The translations under genes and the position numbers were made by a program. Source: Spirochaetaceae bacterium UBA4077 (lineage in GTDB: Bacteria > Spirochaetota > Spirochaetia > Treponematales > Rectinemataceae). Taken from it: a DNA stretch of 10,759 nt. This document shows, one piece after another, positions 1-6,430 of this stretch; position 1 is the first letter of the stretch, and the number at the start of each line of letters is the position of its first letter. Under the pieces are notes generated by a model. The model saw only the letters and a list, made by a program, of their open reading frames with translations, was not told the DNA's origin and did not search any database. The DNA is taken from contig DFYR01000001.1 of NCBI GenBank assembly GCA_002383375.1, positions 1-10,759 of the forward strand, given 5' to 3'.

Positions 1-511
1 CCGAACCGCTCCACTGCCCTATAAAGAGCTTGGCTTCCATGAAGGTTCCGGTGGTAAGAACCACGACCTTTGCACCGATAGAGGCCCCCCGCTCGGTGCG
101 GACCCCCTCGATACGGCGGTCGTCCTGGGAGGGAATGAGGTCTACCACGGTATCCATCAGGATGGAGAGATTGGACTGCCCCTCCAGGCTTGCGCGGGCC
201 AGCTCCGAGTAAAGGGCCTTGTCGGATTGGGCCCTGGGCGCCTGGACGGCGGCCCCCCTGGACTGGTTAAGCATGCGAAGCTGGAGGCTGGAAGCGTCGG
301 CGAGGATACCCATCTGGCCACCCAGGGCGTCGATCTCCCGGACCAGGTTGCCCTTGGCTAGGCCGCCTATGGCGGGATTGCAAGACATTTTTCCAATCGT
401 GTCCGGATTTTGGGTTATTAATAGGCTTTTTGCACCCAGGCGGGATAAGGCCAGAGCGGCTTCGATCCCTGCATGACCTCCGCCGATCACAATGGCTTCG
501 TAATCACCCAT
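1..511 (-). CDS. mnmG: tRNA uridine-5-carboxymethylaminomethyl modification enzyme MnmG (5' part, truncated by window edge)
   Basis: FAD-binding subunit of the MnmEG complex, which modifies U34 of tRNAs reading two-fold degenerate codons, using methylene-tetrahydrofolate and glycine or ammonium. The first 170 residues are present; the family is usually about 620. Visible are the N-terminal Rossmann FAD motif (IVIGGGHAGIEAA, residues 7-19), the family signature NPAIGGLAKGNLVREIDALGG (45-65), the LNQSRGAAVQAPRAQ stretch (81-95) and the second dinucleotide-binding strand ending in TTGTF (153-157). The ATG at 509-511 was chosen because FAD-binding enzymes of this family begin a few residues before the GGG motif. 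It lies 6 bp after the mnmE stop, and a TGAGG Shine-Dalgarno sequence overlaps that stop, so mnmG is likely co-transcribed and translationally coupled with mnmE. The ORF continues past the left edge, so its intactness is unknown. Confidence 0.96.
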   Translation of the reverse strand, partial: MGDYEAIVIGGGHAGIEAALALSRLGAKSLLITQNPDTIGKMSCNPAIGGLAKGNLVREIDALGGQMGILADASSLQLRMLNQSRGAAVQAPRAQSDKALYSELARASLEGQSNLSILMDTVVDLIPSQDDRRIEGVRTERGASIGAKVVVLTTGTFMEAKLFIGQWSGS

Positions 512-517
512 GGTTCC

Positions 518-1903
518 TCACTTTCCCAGGCAGAAGGTGCCGAAAATGCGGTCGAAGACTTCTTCGCTGGTGATCTCGCCGCTGATCTGGCCCAGGTAGT
601 CGGCTGCTTCGCGAATGTCCAAGGCCAGAGCGTCCAGGGGAAGGCCGCGGGCGGCGGCGCTTTGGGCTGAGTCCAGAGCGGTGAGGCAGTGGTCCAGGAG
701 AGTTTTCTGGCGGGCGTTCGCGAGGCGAAGGGTTTCCTTTTGAGAGGCAGCGCCGCCGCCCGAGAGCATGGCAAGCCTGCCTAGGACTGCCGCTTCGAGC
801 TCTGGCAATCCAGCGCCTTTTTTTGCGCTTAAGCCCAGCCAACCGGCTGGCGGTTCGGGGCACTCCTCCAGGTCTATTTTATTCCACAGCTTAATCGCAT
901 AGGAATAGCGCTCGAGGTATGCTTCGTCCTCTTTGGACAGCCCTTTTCTCCCGTCCACCATGTACAGGACAATATCCGCCCGGGCGCTGAGATCCAGGCT
1001 GCGCCTGACTCCTTCGGCTTCGATTTCCCCGAGAGCTTGCCGTAAACCGGCGGTATCCACCAGGCGCAGGGCATAGCCTGAAAGCTCCACCCAGACCTCG
1101 AGCCAGTCTCTAGTGGTACCCGGTTCCGGGCTGACGATAGCCCGTTCTTCTCTCACTATAAGATTAAAGAGACTGGACTTGCCCGCATTGGGACGGCCCG
1201 CTACGACGACAAGAGCACCTTCCTGCCTCAATTTCCCTGCACTATAGCCTTGGCTAAGGCTCCTCACTCTGTCCTGGCAGCTTTCAAGTCGGGCGAGGAG
1301 ACCGCTTTCGGCTTCGAGCCCCTCCCCCCCTACCTCGTCTGCCGGATAATCCAGCCTGGCGTCTAATTCAGCTAAAAGGTTCAGTAATTCGTCCCGCAGG
1401 TCCTTGTAAGCTTTGGAAAGCGTTCCGCTGAGTCTGTCCAGGGCGTCCCGCCGTGCTGCCTCGCAATTGGCGCCGGCCAGCTCGTTGATCGCTTCGGCCT
1501 TGACTAGATCGGTCTTGCCGTTGATGAAAGCCCTGAAACTGAACTCACCGGGCAAAGCCGGGGAAAAACCCTGCTGTTCCAGGACGGCGAGGGCGCGGGC
1601 GACAACGGCGCTGGAGCCGTGGCAGTAAAACTCCACCGAGTCTTCGCCGGTAAAGGAGCGGGGAGTCCTGAAAACCGCCGCGAGCACTTCGTCGATGTTC
1701 TCGCCATTGCGAGGATCCTTGAGCCAGCCATGGACCATGCTGTAGCCGGGAGCGGAAACGAGAGCTTCGCCTGAAGAAAAACATTGTGCGCAGAGTTCAA
1801 TTGTTTTAGGGCCTGAACAGCGGATAACTGCGAGGGCTGAGCGCCCTGGCGCAGTAGCGAGAGCGGTTATGGGCTGCTCCCTGTCCATATAGCTTCGTGA
1901 CAT
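518..1903 (-). CDS. mnmE: tRNA modification GTPase MnmE (TrmE)
   Basis: GTPase partner of MnmG in tRNA wobble-uridine modification; GTP-driven rearrangement of its G domains is needed for the reaction. At 461 residues it has the usual family length. The N-terminal tetrahydrofolate-binding domain starts at PITALATAPGRSALAVIR (11-28). The G domain shows G1 GRPNAGKSS (236-244), G2 TTRD (263-266), G3 DTAG (283-286), G4 NKID (341-344) and G5 SAK (359-361). The protein ends in the family's C-terminal CxGK box, here CLGK with Cys458. All key elements are intact. The ATG at 1903 has no clear Shine-Dalgarno site. Met6 (codon at 1886-1888) has a weak GAAG upstream and fits the usual N-terminus better, so the true start may be there. 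It lies only 28 bp downstream of a strong hairpin, so its transcription may depend on readthrough or on a promoter I do not recognise. Confidence 0.98.
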   Translation of the reverse strand: MSRSYMDREQPITALATAPGRSALAVIRCSGPKTIELCAQCFSSGEALVSAPGYSMVHGWLKDPRNGENIDEVLAAVFRTPRSFTGEDSVEFYCHGSSAVVARALAVLEQQGFSPALPGEFSFRAFINGKTDLVKAEAINELAGANCEAARRDALDRLSGTLSKAYKDLRDELLNLLAELDARLDYPADEVGGEGLEAESGLLARLESCQDRVRSLSQGYSAGKLRQEGALVVVAGRPNAGKSSLFNLIVREERAIVSPEPGTTRDWLEVWVELSGYALRLVDTAGLRQALGEIEAEGVRRSLDLSARADIVLYMVDGRKGLSKEDEAYLERYSYAIKLWNKIDLEECPEPPAGWLGLSAKKGAGLPELEAAVLGRLAMLSGGGAASQKETLRLANARQKTLLDHCLTALDSAQSAAARGLPLDALALDIREAADYLGQISGEITSEEVFDRIFGTFCLGK

Positions 1904-1931
1904 GTGGAATTGGAACGATAGCGAGAAAGAG

Positions 1932-1972
1932 GCGGCGCATCAAGACCGCTTCCGCCGGTCTTGATGCGCCGC
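1932..1972 (-). terminator. 17-bp perfect hairpin, probable intrinsic terminator or attenuator between the hppA unit and mnmE
   Basis: Seen directly: arms GCGGCGCATCAAGACCG (1932-1948) and CGGTCTTGATGCGCCGC (1956-1972) are exact reverse complements around a 7-base loop. On the minus strand the stem is followed by CTCTTTCTCG, an imperfect U-tract. On the plus strand it is followed by ATTCACAAAA, which is not T-rich. The orientation therefore fits termination of minus-strand transcripts leaving the 2036-2821 gene. Because mnmE begins 28 bp further on, the element could also act as an attenuator or as a 5'-UTR structure for mnmE. Confidence 0.75.
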
Positions 1973-2010
1973 ATTCACAAAAATCCTCACTGCCTAAAGC
2001 AAGACCGTAT

Positions 2011-2027
2011 AGGATTTACAAAATCCT
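2011..2027. repeat. Small inverted repeat (7-bp stem, 3-base loop) after the 2036-2821 gene
   Basis: AGGATTT (2011-2017) and AAATCCT (2021-2027) pair perfectly around ACA, just downstream of the stop codon of the unrecognised minus-strand gene. The motif AAAATCCTC at 2020-2028 is repeated at 1980-1988, so AGGATTT has two possible partners. The stem is AT-rich and lacks a U-tract. It could stabilise the 3' end or take part in alternative folding with the downstream 17-bp hairpin. Confidence 0.5.
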
Positions 2028-2035
2028 CGAAAAGC

Positions 2036-2821
2036 TTACATCGTCTTCCAATATCGGTAGAACCGCCGTTCAACTTCGTCTAGTTTTAATAGAGGGTAGT
2101 ATTTGCATCCCGCTGGGCTTGCGAACATGAAACCGTCCCGCAGGTGCTTGTAGGAAATGCGGTCCACCGGACAGTCGAGGGATATCCCTTTTACCTGTTT
2201 GCCCGGTGTTTGCTTGACCTCTAAAATGGCATTTCTGAGTCTGGCGGGATGGATGCCCGGCACATAGCAGCGTATCAGGGGATTTTCCTCGAACTCCTTT
2301 AAGAACTCCTCGGTGGAGAATTCCAGCTCCGAAAAAAAACTTTTCGGAGCTCCCTTTGAGTTCGCGGGATCGGCGATGTAGCTGCCGAAGTCTCTGAAGT
2401 TATACCTAGTCAACACGATGAATTTAACCGGATTTATCTCCAGCATGATCCGGAATTCTTCGTGATCCTTGTGAGGATCGTATTCGGCGCTTTCAAGTTC
2501 GACGTAATCGCCGACGGAATTGCCTAGGTAGAGCTTTCCCAGAGCGGCGAAATCCATATGTTCCAGGGTTCTATAGCTCTTGATGAACTTTGTCGCCTTG
2601 GGTCTGCCGTCCTCGTGGGGGATAAGCTCTGAATAGGCCTTGTCTATATTGAAGTATTCGTGCCTGAAGTCGGGATCGACTTCGATGAAAATCAGCCTTC
2701 CTTCGAAGTAGCGGGTGGATCCCTGCACATAATGGCGCAGGAATTGTTCGGGTCCGAGCTGGGACGCGATAAGAGAATGATTGGGATGCAGTATAAGATA
2801 GAGATGTCGTTCGTCCCTCAT
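2036..2821 (-). CDS. Uncharacterised 261-residue soluble protein, translationally coupled to hppA
   Basis: I do not recognise this family. The protein is charged and probably cytosolic: there is no signal peptide and no hydrophobic membrane segment. An N-terminal alpha/beta-looking segment includes a hydrophobic strand GRLIFIEVD (41-49). Other notable stretches are the polar GNSVGDYVELESAEYDPHKD (100-119), a second strand PVKFIVLTRYNF (131-142), and an aromatic, basic C-terminus ERRFYRYWKTM (251-261). The three cysteines (Cys185, Cys217, Cys239) are scattered and do not form a CxxC motif. The ATG at 2821 is only 2 bp after the hppA stop codon, and its GGAGG Shine-Dalgarno site overlaps the last hppA codons, so it is almost certainly made from the hppA mRNA. 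No nucleotide-binding or protease motif is evident. The long uninterrupted frame, good ribosome site and operon position support it as a real gene. Confidence 0.9.
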   Translation of the reverse strand: MRDERHLYLILHPNHSLIASQLGPEQFLRHYVQGSTRYFEGRLIFIEVDPDFRHEYFNIDKAYSELIPHEDGRPKATKFIKSYRTLEHMDFAALGKLYLGNSVGDYVELESAEYDPHKDHEEFRIMLEINPVKFIVLTRYNFRDFGSYIADPANSKGAPKSFFSELEFSTEEFLKEFEENPLIRCYVPGIHPARLRNAILEVKQTPGKQVKGISLDCPVDRISYKHLRDGFMFASPAGCKYYPLLKLDEVERRFYRYWKTM

Positions 2822-2823
2822 GG

Positions 2824-4908
2824 TTACCTCCAGGTAGAGCGGAGAAGCGGCGCTATTACCAGCGCTATGATTGCCATAAGCTTGATAAGGATGTTGAGCG
2901 AGGGACCGGCGGTATCCTTGAACGGATCGCCTACAGTATCGCCGACTACCGCTGCCCTGTGGGCCGCTGAACCTTTACCTTCGGTCTTTCTCGACTCTAT
3001 GAATTTCTTGGCGTTGTCCCAGGCGCCGCCTGAGTTGGACATGAAAATTGCAAGCAGAACACCGGTCACGGTGGATCCTACCAATAGCCCGGCTAGGACG
3101 CCTGGGCCTCCCAGGAAGCCTGCGGCGACTGGGGCGAGAATCGCTAGGACACCGGGGATGATCATGCTTTTCAACGCCGATTTAGTTGAGATATCGACAC
3201 AGCGTCGGTAATCGGGGACTTCGGTACCCTTGAGGATTCCGGGGGATTCATGGAACTGGCGGCGCACTTCTTCGATCATGACAAATGCTGCGGAGCCGAT
3301 GGAATCCATCGCTATGGCAGAGAAGAGGAAGGGAATCATCCCTCCAATGAAGATACCAATCAAAACCGGCGGATTGGTGACCGTGATCAACGAGGGATCG
3401 ATTCCAGCTGCTTCCACGAAGGCAACAAAAAGGGTCAAGGCTGTGAGAGCCGCGGAGCCGATGGCAAAACCCTTGCCTATGGCGGCGGTCGTATTGCCGA
3501 CCGCATCCAGGGAATCGGTTATATCCCTTGTCTCGGGCGGAAGCTCGGCCATGACAGCCAAGCCTCCGGCATTGTCCGCAATTGGCCCGTAGGCATCCAC
3601 CGAAAGCTGTATTCCTAAGGTGAGAAGCATACCCAGGCCTGCCATGCCGATGCCGTAGAGTCCCGACAGTGCATAGCTGCCGGCGATAGCCCCGCCGATG
3701 ATGAGAATGGGAGGAAGGGTGGACATCATACCGACGCCCAGACCGGAGATTATGGTAGTTGCTGAGCCTGTGTTGCAGGCTTTGACGATGCGTCTTACTG
3801 GGGGAGTATCCGTGCCGGTAAAAAATTCGGTTATAACTCCGATAAGGGTTCCCGCGACAAGCCCGACTACAGAAGAAAATGCGACACCGAGCCAGCTGAA
3901 GGCTCCTCCGTCAACGCCACCGAAGCGATTTTTACCGAGAACAAAATAAGCACTGGGAAAGATAAGAGCGATCGCAAGTACTGCGGCGCCGAAGGTCCCA
4001 GCGTTCAGCGCCTTCTGGGGGGAGGCACCTGGCTTGGTTCTTACAAAAAGGGTACCCAGGAGAGAGGCGATAACACCTACCGCCGCAGCGAAAAGGGGGA
4101 AAAAAGCCAGGCGGATTCTCATTTCGGCGCTGGCGGCTATTCCGATTCCCAGAACAGCACAGCCGATTATGGATCCGGCGTAGGATTCGAAGAGGTCGGC
4201 TCCCATGCCAGCGACATCCCCTACGTTATCGCCCACATTGTCGGCGATAACAGCGGGATTTCTGTGATCGTCTTCGGGAATGCCTGCTTCTACCTTGCCG
4301 ACCAGGTCGGCTCCCACATCGGCGGCCTTAGTATATATGCCGCCACCCACTCTAGCAAAAAGCGCTATGGTGGAAGCACCTAGGGAGAAGCCTGAGAGAA
4401 CTGGGAAGGCTGCTTTGGCCAGGGACTGGACATCGCTGCCTGCGATAATGCTCATGAATGCGAGGACGATCGAAATGCCGAGCAAGGCAAGGCCTACGAC
4501 GGTCATACCCATGACAGAGCCGCCGGAAAAGGCCACGGCAAGCGCCGGTCCCATGCCCTTGGTGGCCGCCTGGGCGGTCCGGGCGTTAGCCTTAGTGGCA
4601 ACAGACATGCCGAACCAGCCGGCGAGGGCGGAGCAGAGCGCTCCCAAAGTGAAAGCGGCTGCCTGAAGCCGCAGGAATCCGGTGTTGAATACCGCTAAAA
4701 GGAGTATGATCACCGGTGCAATATAGGCAATGACCCTGTATTCCCTGGACAGGAAAGCCCTGGCGCCCTCGGCGATATATCCAGAAATTTGCACCAGGTG
4801 AGAGGATTCCACCTTCATCGATGCGATGGAACGGGCTTTACCTATGGAATAGATTAATGCTAGCACCGCTGCTGCGATTCCGGCACCCATGTATAAACCG
4901 AGCCCCAT
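2824..4908 (-). CDS. hppA: K+-dependent membrane-bound ion-pumping pyrophosphatase
   Basis: Integral membrane enzyme that hydrolyses pyrophosphate and uses the energy to pump Na+ and/or H+ across the membrane. At 694 residues it is within the family range and is hydrophobic throughout, with many membrane spans. Catalytic loops are intact: DVGADLVGKVE (197-207), EDDHRNP (212-218), DNVGDNVGD (223-231), DAYGPIADNAGG (438-449), GGAWDNAKK (627-635) and GDTVGDPFKDTAGP (656-669). GNTTAAIGKG (471-480) has Ala at 475, where K+-independent enzymes carry Lys, so it is predicted to be K+-dependent. DLFESY (238-243) has its Glu at 241, the position used in Na+-transporting members; ion choice from this residue is an inference. 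The start has a strong AGGAGG (4913-4918) 4 bp upstream. It is the first gene of a minus-strand unit, divergent from argC. Confidence 0.98.
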   Translation of the reverse strand: MGLGLYMGAGIAAAVLALIYSIGKARSIASMKVESSHLVQISGYIAEGARAFLSREYRVIAYIAPVIILLLAVFNTGFLRLQAAAFTLGALCSALAGWFGMSVATKANARTAQAATKGMGPALAVAFSGGSVMGMTVVGLALLGISIVLAFMSIIAGSDVQSLAKAAFPVLSGFSLGASTIALFARVGGGIYTKAADVGADLVGKVEAGIPEDDHRNPAVIADNVGDNVGDVAGMGADLFESYAGSIIGCAVLGIGIAASAEMRIRLAFFPLFAAAVGVIASLLGTLFVRTKPGASPQKALNAGTFGAAVLAIALIFPSAYFVLGKNRFGGVDGGAFSWLGVAFSSVVGLVAGTLIGVITEFFTGTDTPPVRRIVKACNTGSATTIISGLGVGMMSTLPPILIIGGAIAGSYALSGLYGIGMAGLGMLLTLGIQLSVDAYGPIADNAGGLAVMAELPPETRDITDSLDAVGNTTAAIGKGFAIGSAALTALTLFVAFVEAAGIDPSLITVTNPPVLIGIFIGGMIPFLFSAIAMDSIGSAAFVMIEEVRRQFHESPGILKGTEVPDYRRCVDISTKSALKSMIIPGVLAILAPVAAGFLGGPGVLAGLLVGSTVTGVLLAIFMSNSGGAWDNAKKFIESRKTEGKGSAAHRAAVVGDTVGDPFKDTAGPSLNILIKLMAIIALVIAPLLRSTWR

Positions 4909-4949
4909 ATAACCTCCTGCCGAGTTCTGCGCTGTAAAGGGACCATTAG

Positions 4950-4978
4950 AGTATACGTCGCAGAGCTAAACACCGCAA
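4950..4978 (-). promoter_or_regulatory. Candidate sigma-70-type promoter for hppA (proximal)
   Basis: Read on the minus strand: -35 TTGCGG (4973-4978), 17-bp spacer, -10 TATACT (4950-4955). The -10 matches the consensus at five of six positions; the -35 matches only TTG. The predicted transcript would start near 4943, giving a leader of about 35 nt before the hppA ATG, which is a normal distance. Position and spacing are good, but this is assignment by eye. Confidence 0.45.
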
Positions 4979-5077
4979 GCAAAATTTCCATACTGCAGCA
5001 TGTCAGAACGGCTATGCGAAAAATTTGCCCTGACCGGAGGCCCAAAAGTGTTGAGCAGACCTTGTGATGAAATTATT

Positions 5078-5091
5078 TGCATATTTATACA
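5078..5091. promoter_or_regulatory. ARG-box-like operator (candidate ArgR/AhrC site)
   Basis: TGCATATTTATACA matches the ARG-box half-site pattern TGAAT-W4-ATTCA at 8 of the 10 fixed positions, and all four central bases are A/T. The two mismatches are at symmetric positions. It lies 10 bp upstream of the TTGACA of the argC-side promoter, where an arginine repressor could act. The match was found by eye, the region is AT-rich, and I cannot see whether this genome encodes ArgR, so it remains a candidate. Confidence 0.35.
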
Positions 5092-5112
5092 CTTCAACCC
5101 GTTGACAGTCAG
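5084..5112 (-). promoter_or_regulatory. Candidate distal promoter toward hppA, overlapping the argC-side promoter
   Basis: Minus-strand -35 CTGACT (5107-5112), 17-bp spacer, -10 TATAAA (5084-5089). Four of six and five of six positions match the consensus. Its -10 lies inside the ARG-box-like palindrome, and its -35 shares one base with the plus-strand TTGACA. If used, the hppA leader would be about 170 nt. It is less certain than the proximal candidate. Confidence 0.3.
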
Positions 5113-5130
5113 GCTTGTTTGTACTTTTAT
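5102..5130 (+). promoter_or_regulatory. Candidate promoter of the argCJBD cluster
   Basis: A perfect -35 TTGACA (5102-5107) is followed after exactly 17 bp by TTTTAT (5125-5130), which matches four of six -10 positions. Transcription would start near 5137, upstream of the short arginine-rich ORF at 5158, leaving a leader of about 240 nt before argC. The -35 is the strongest in the divergent region on the plus strand. Confidence 0.5.
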
Positions 5131-5157
5131 TGTCCTATTCCACCCTGGGAGGAGCCC

Positions 5158-5250
5158 ATGAGATCCTCGTTTCCATACTGCCTTCCCACCGCTCAAAACC
5201 TCCGGGCAACGGAACGACTAAGCCTAGTCCTCCTCCGCGTTCGTAGATAA
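5158..5250 (+). CDS. Candidate 30-codon arginine-rich leader peptide upstream of argC
   Basis: A 30-codon ORF begins ATG-AGA at 5158 and ends at TAA 5248-5250, behind a strong GGGAGGAG Shine-Dalgarno site at 5147-5154. It carries six arginine codons (AGA, CGG, CGA, CGC, CGT, AGA), three of them among its last four codons (peptide end LLRVRR). It sits between the best plus-strand promoter and argC, where leader peptides of amino-acid operons are found. A perfect hairpin follows at 5293-5312. The function is an inference: the ORF is short, arginine codons are common in GC-leaning DNA, and the hairpin has no U-tract. A 46-residue ORF on the opposite strand overlaps it. I know of no named homologue. 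Confidence 0.35.
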   Translation: MRSSFPYCLPTAQNLRATERLSLVLLRVRR

Positions 5251-5292
5251 GGCGCAGACCGCCACAATCCACCATTTCCTAACATTAACAGC

Positions 5293-5312
5293 GTCTTCGC
5301 CTGAGCGAAGAC
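5293..5312 (+). promoter_or_regulatory. Perfect 8-bp hairpin in the argC leader
   Basis: GTCTTCGC (5293-5300) and GCGAAGAC (5305-5312) pair perfectly around a CTGA loop, 67 bp upstream of argC and 42 bp after the stop of the arginine-rich ORF. The bases that follow are TTCAG rather than a T-run, so it is not a classical intrinsic terminator. It could be a pause site, an attenuator element, or an mRNA-stabilising stem. Confidence 0.45.
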
Positions 5313-5366
5313 TTCAGATGCTTGGCAGTGATAGGCTGCGATTACGTGCGGCCACTCTGTCGTTCC

Positions 5367-5372
5367 AGGAGG
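5367..5372 (+). promoter_or_regulatory. Strong Shine-Dalgarno site that fixes the argC start
   Basis: AGGAGG lies 7 bp before the ATG at 5380. It supports that start and gives argC a near-ideal initiation site. The complementary CCTCCT occurs at 5229-5234, inside the upstream arginine-rich ORF. Confidence 0.85.
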
Positions 5373-5379
5373 TATAGCA

Positions 5380-6429
5380 ATGTTGAATATTGGAATTCTC
5401 GGAGCTTCGGGATATGCAGGCGCCGAGCTTGTCCGAATTTTGTTGGGCCATCCAGAACCAAAGCGCCTACAGCTATCGTCGGTTAGTTTCGAAGGTAAAA
5501 AACTAGAATCCATCTATCCATCCTTCGCAGCAACACCGAAGGAAAAATTGGATTTGCGCCTGGAATCGGCGGATGCAGTGATCGAAAGGTCTTCGATTGT
5601 CTTTTCCTGCCTCCCCCATGGACACGCAGAGGCGGCGGCCAAAAAATGCCTGGCAAAGGGAGGTCTATTTATCGACATCTCCGCCGACTTCCGCTTCGGC
5701 GAGGACCAGACAACGTATTCGACCTGGTACGGCAAGTCCTACGGTGATCCCGAACTCTACGCCCAGGCGGTGTACGGACTGCCGGAGTTCAATCGCGCCG
5801 CGATCAAGAAGGCTCGACTCATCGCCAACCCAGGCTGCTATCCAACCTCGGCAGAACTGGGACTGTATCCTGTCCTGGCCGAAGGCCTGGCGGATACCGA
5901 AAGCATCATCATAGATTCGGCCTCGGGGGTGACCGGTGCAGGCAGGGAACCCGGCCAGAGCACCCACTACCCTGAATGCGCGGACTCGATTTCGCCCTAC
6001 AAGGTGGGAGCCCATAGGCACCAGCCCGAGATTGATCGCTATCTCTCGAAGATGGCGGGAAAAGCCGTTTCCTCGGTTTTTACCCCCCATCTGGCGCCAA
6101 TGAACAGGGGTATCGTCAGTACGATCTATTTCAAGCTGACAAAAGCCCTTGCTGTAAAGGATTTGCACGATCTCTATACTTCGTTCTATGAGCGTGAATA
6201 CTTCGTGCGGATTCTGCCCCTCGGATCCACGGCTTCCAACAGAAATGTGCGGTTGTCCAATTTCTGCGACATTTCGCTTCATCTTTCTTCCAACGGAAAG
6301 ACTGGTATTATTGTTTCTACGATCGACAATATGGTAAAGGGCGCAGCCGGTCAGGCTGTGCAGAACATGAACCTCGCCCTCGGCATCGAAGAAACCGAGG
6401 GACTCGCCATGCTTCCCCCGGCTTTCTAG
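5380..6429 (+). CDS. argC: N-acetyl-gamma-glutamyl-phosphate reductase ArgC
   Basis: Catalyses the NADPH-dependent reduction of N-acetylglutamyl 5-phosphate to the semialdehyde, the third step of ornithine synthesis, in the cytosol. At 349 residues it has the typical length of the long-form bacterial enzyme. The N-terminus has the NADP-binding Rossmann motif GILGASGYAGAELVRIL (5-21). The catalytic cysteine is Cys153 in ANPGCYPTSAELGLYP (149-164), and the histidine-containing motif GAHRHQPEI spans 210-218. The GVTGAGRE loop (183-190) is also present. It is the first gene of the argCJBD cluster, with a strong Shine-Dalgarno site. The 470-bp upstream region carries a candidate promoter, an ARG-box-like site and a leader ORF. 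Nothing suggests damage. Confidence 0.98.
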   Translation: MLNIGILGASGYAGAELVRILLGHPEPKRLQLSSVSFEGKKLESIYPSFAATPKEKLDLRLESADAVIERSSIVFSCLPHGHAEAAAKKCLAKGGLFIDISADFRFGEDQTTYSTWYGKSYGDPELYAQAVYGLPEFNRAAIKKARLIANPGCYPTSAELGLYPVLAEGLADTESIIIDSASGVTGAGREPGQSTHYPECADSISPYKVGAHRHQPEIDRYLSKMAGKAVSSVFTPHLAPMNRGIVSTIYFKLTKALAVKDLHDLYTSFYEREYFVRILPLGSTASNRNVRLSNFCDISLHLSSNGKTGIIVSTIDNMVKGAAGQAVQNMNLALGIEETEGLAMLPPAF

Positions 6430-6430
6430 G

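Noticed and set aside
1932..1972. Perfect 17-bp inverted repeat as an insertion-sequence end or REP-type element
   Set aside because: Only one copy is present in the window, with no flanking target duplication or transposase. Position after a gene end fits a terminator better.
2660..3211. 183-codon plus-strand ORF opposite hppA
   Set aside because: It overlaps the coding 3' end of hppA and the start of the neighbouring gene in antisense and shows no motif. It is an artefact of codon bias.
5003..5060. Possible weak terminator or riboswitch in the distal hppA leader (minus strand GGGCC...GGGC then a T-run)
   Set aside because: Only about four base pairs form with a long loop, and I cannot match it to any known riboswitch core.
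5193..5513. Long minus-strand ORF crossing into the argC start
   Set aside because: It runs antisense into argC, has no good ribosome site, and its composition looks like a shadow of the opposite strand. No family motif is visible.
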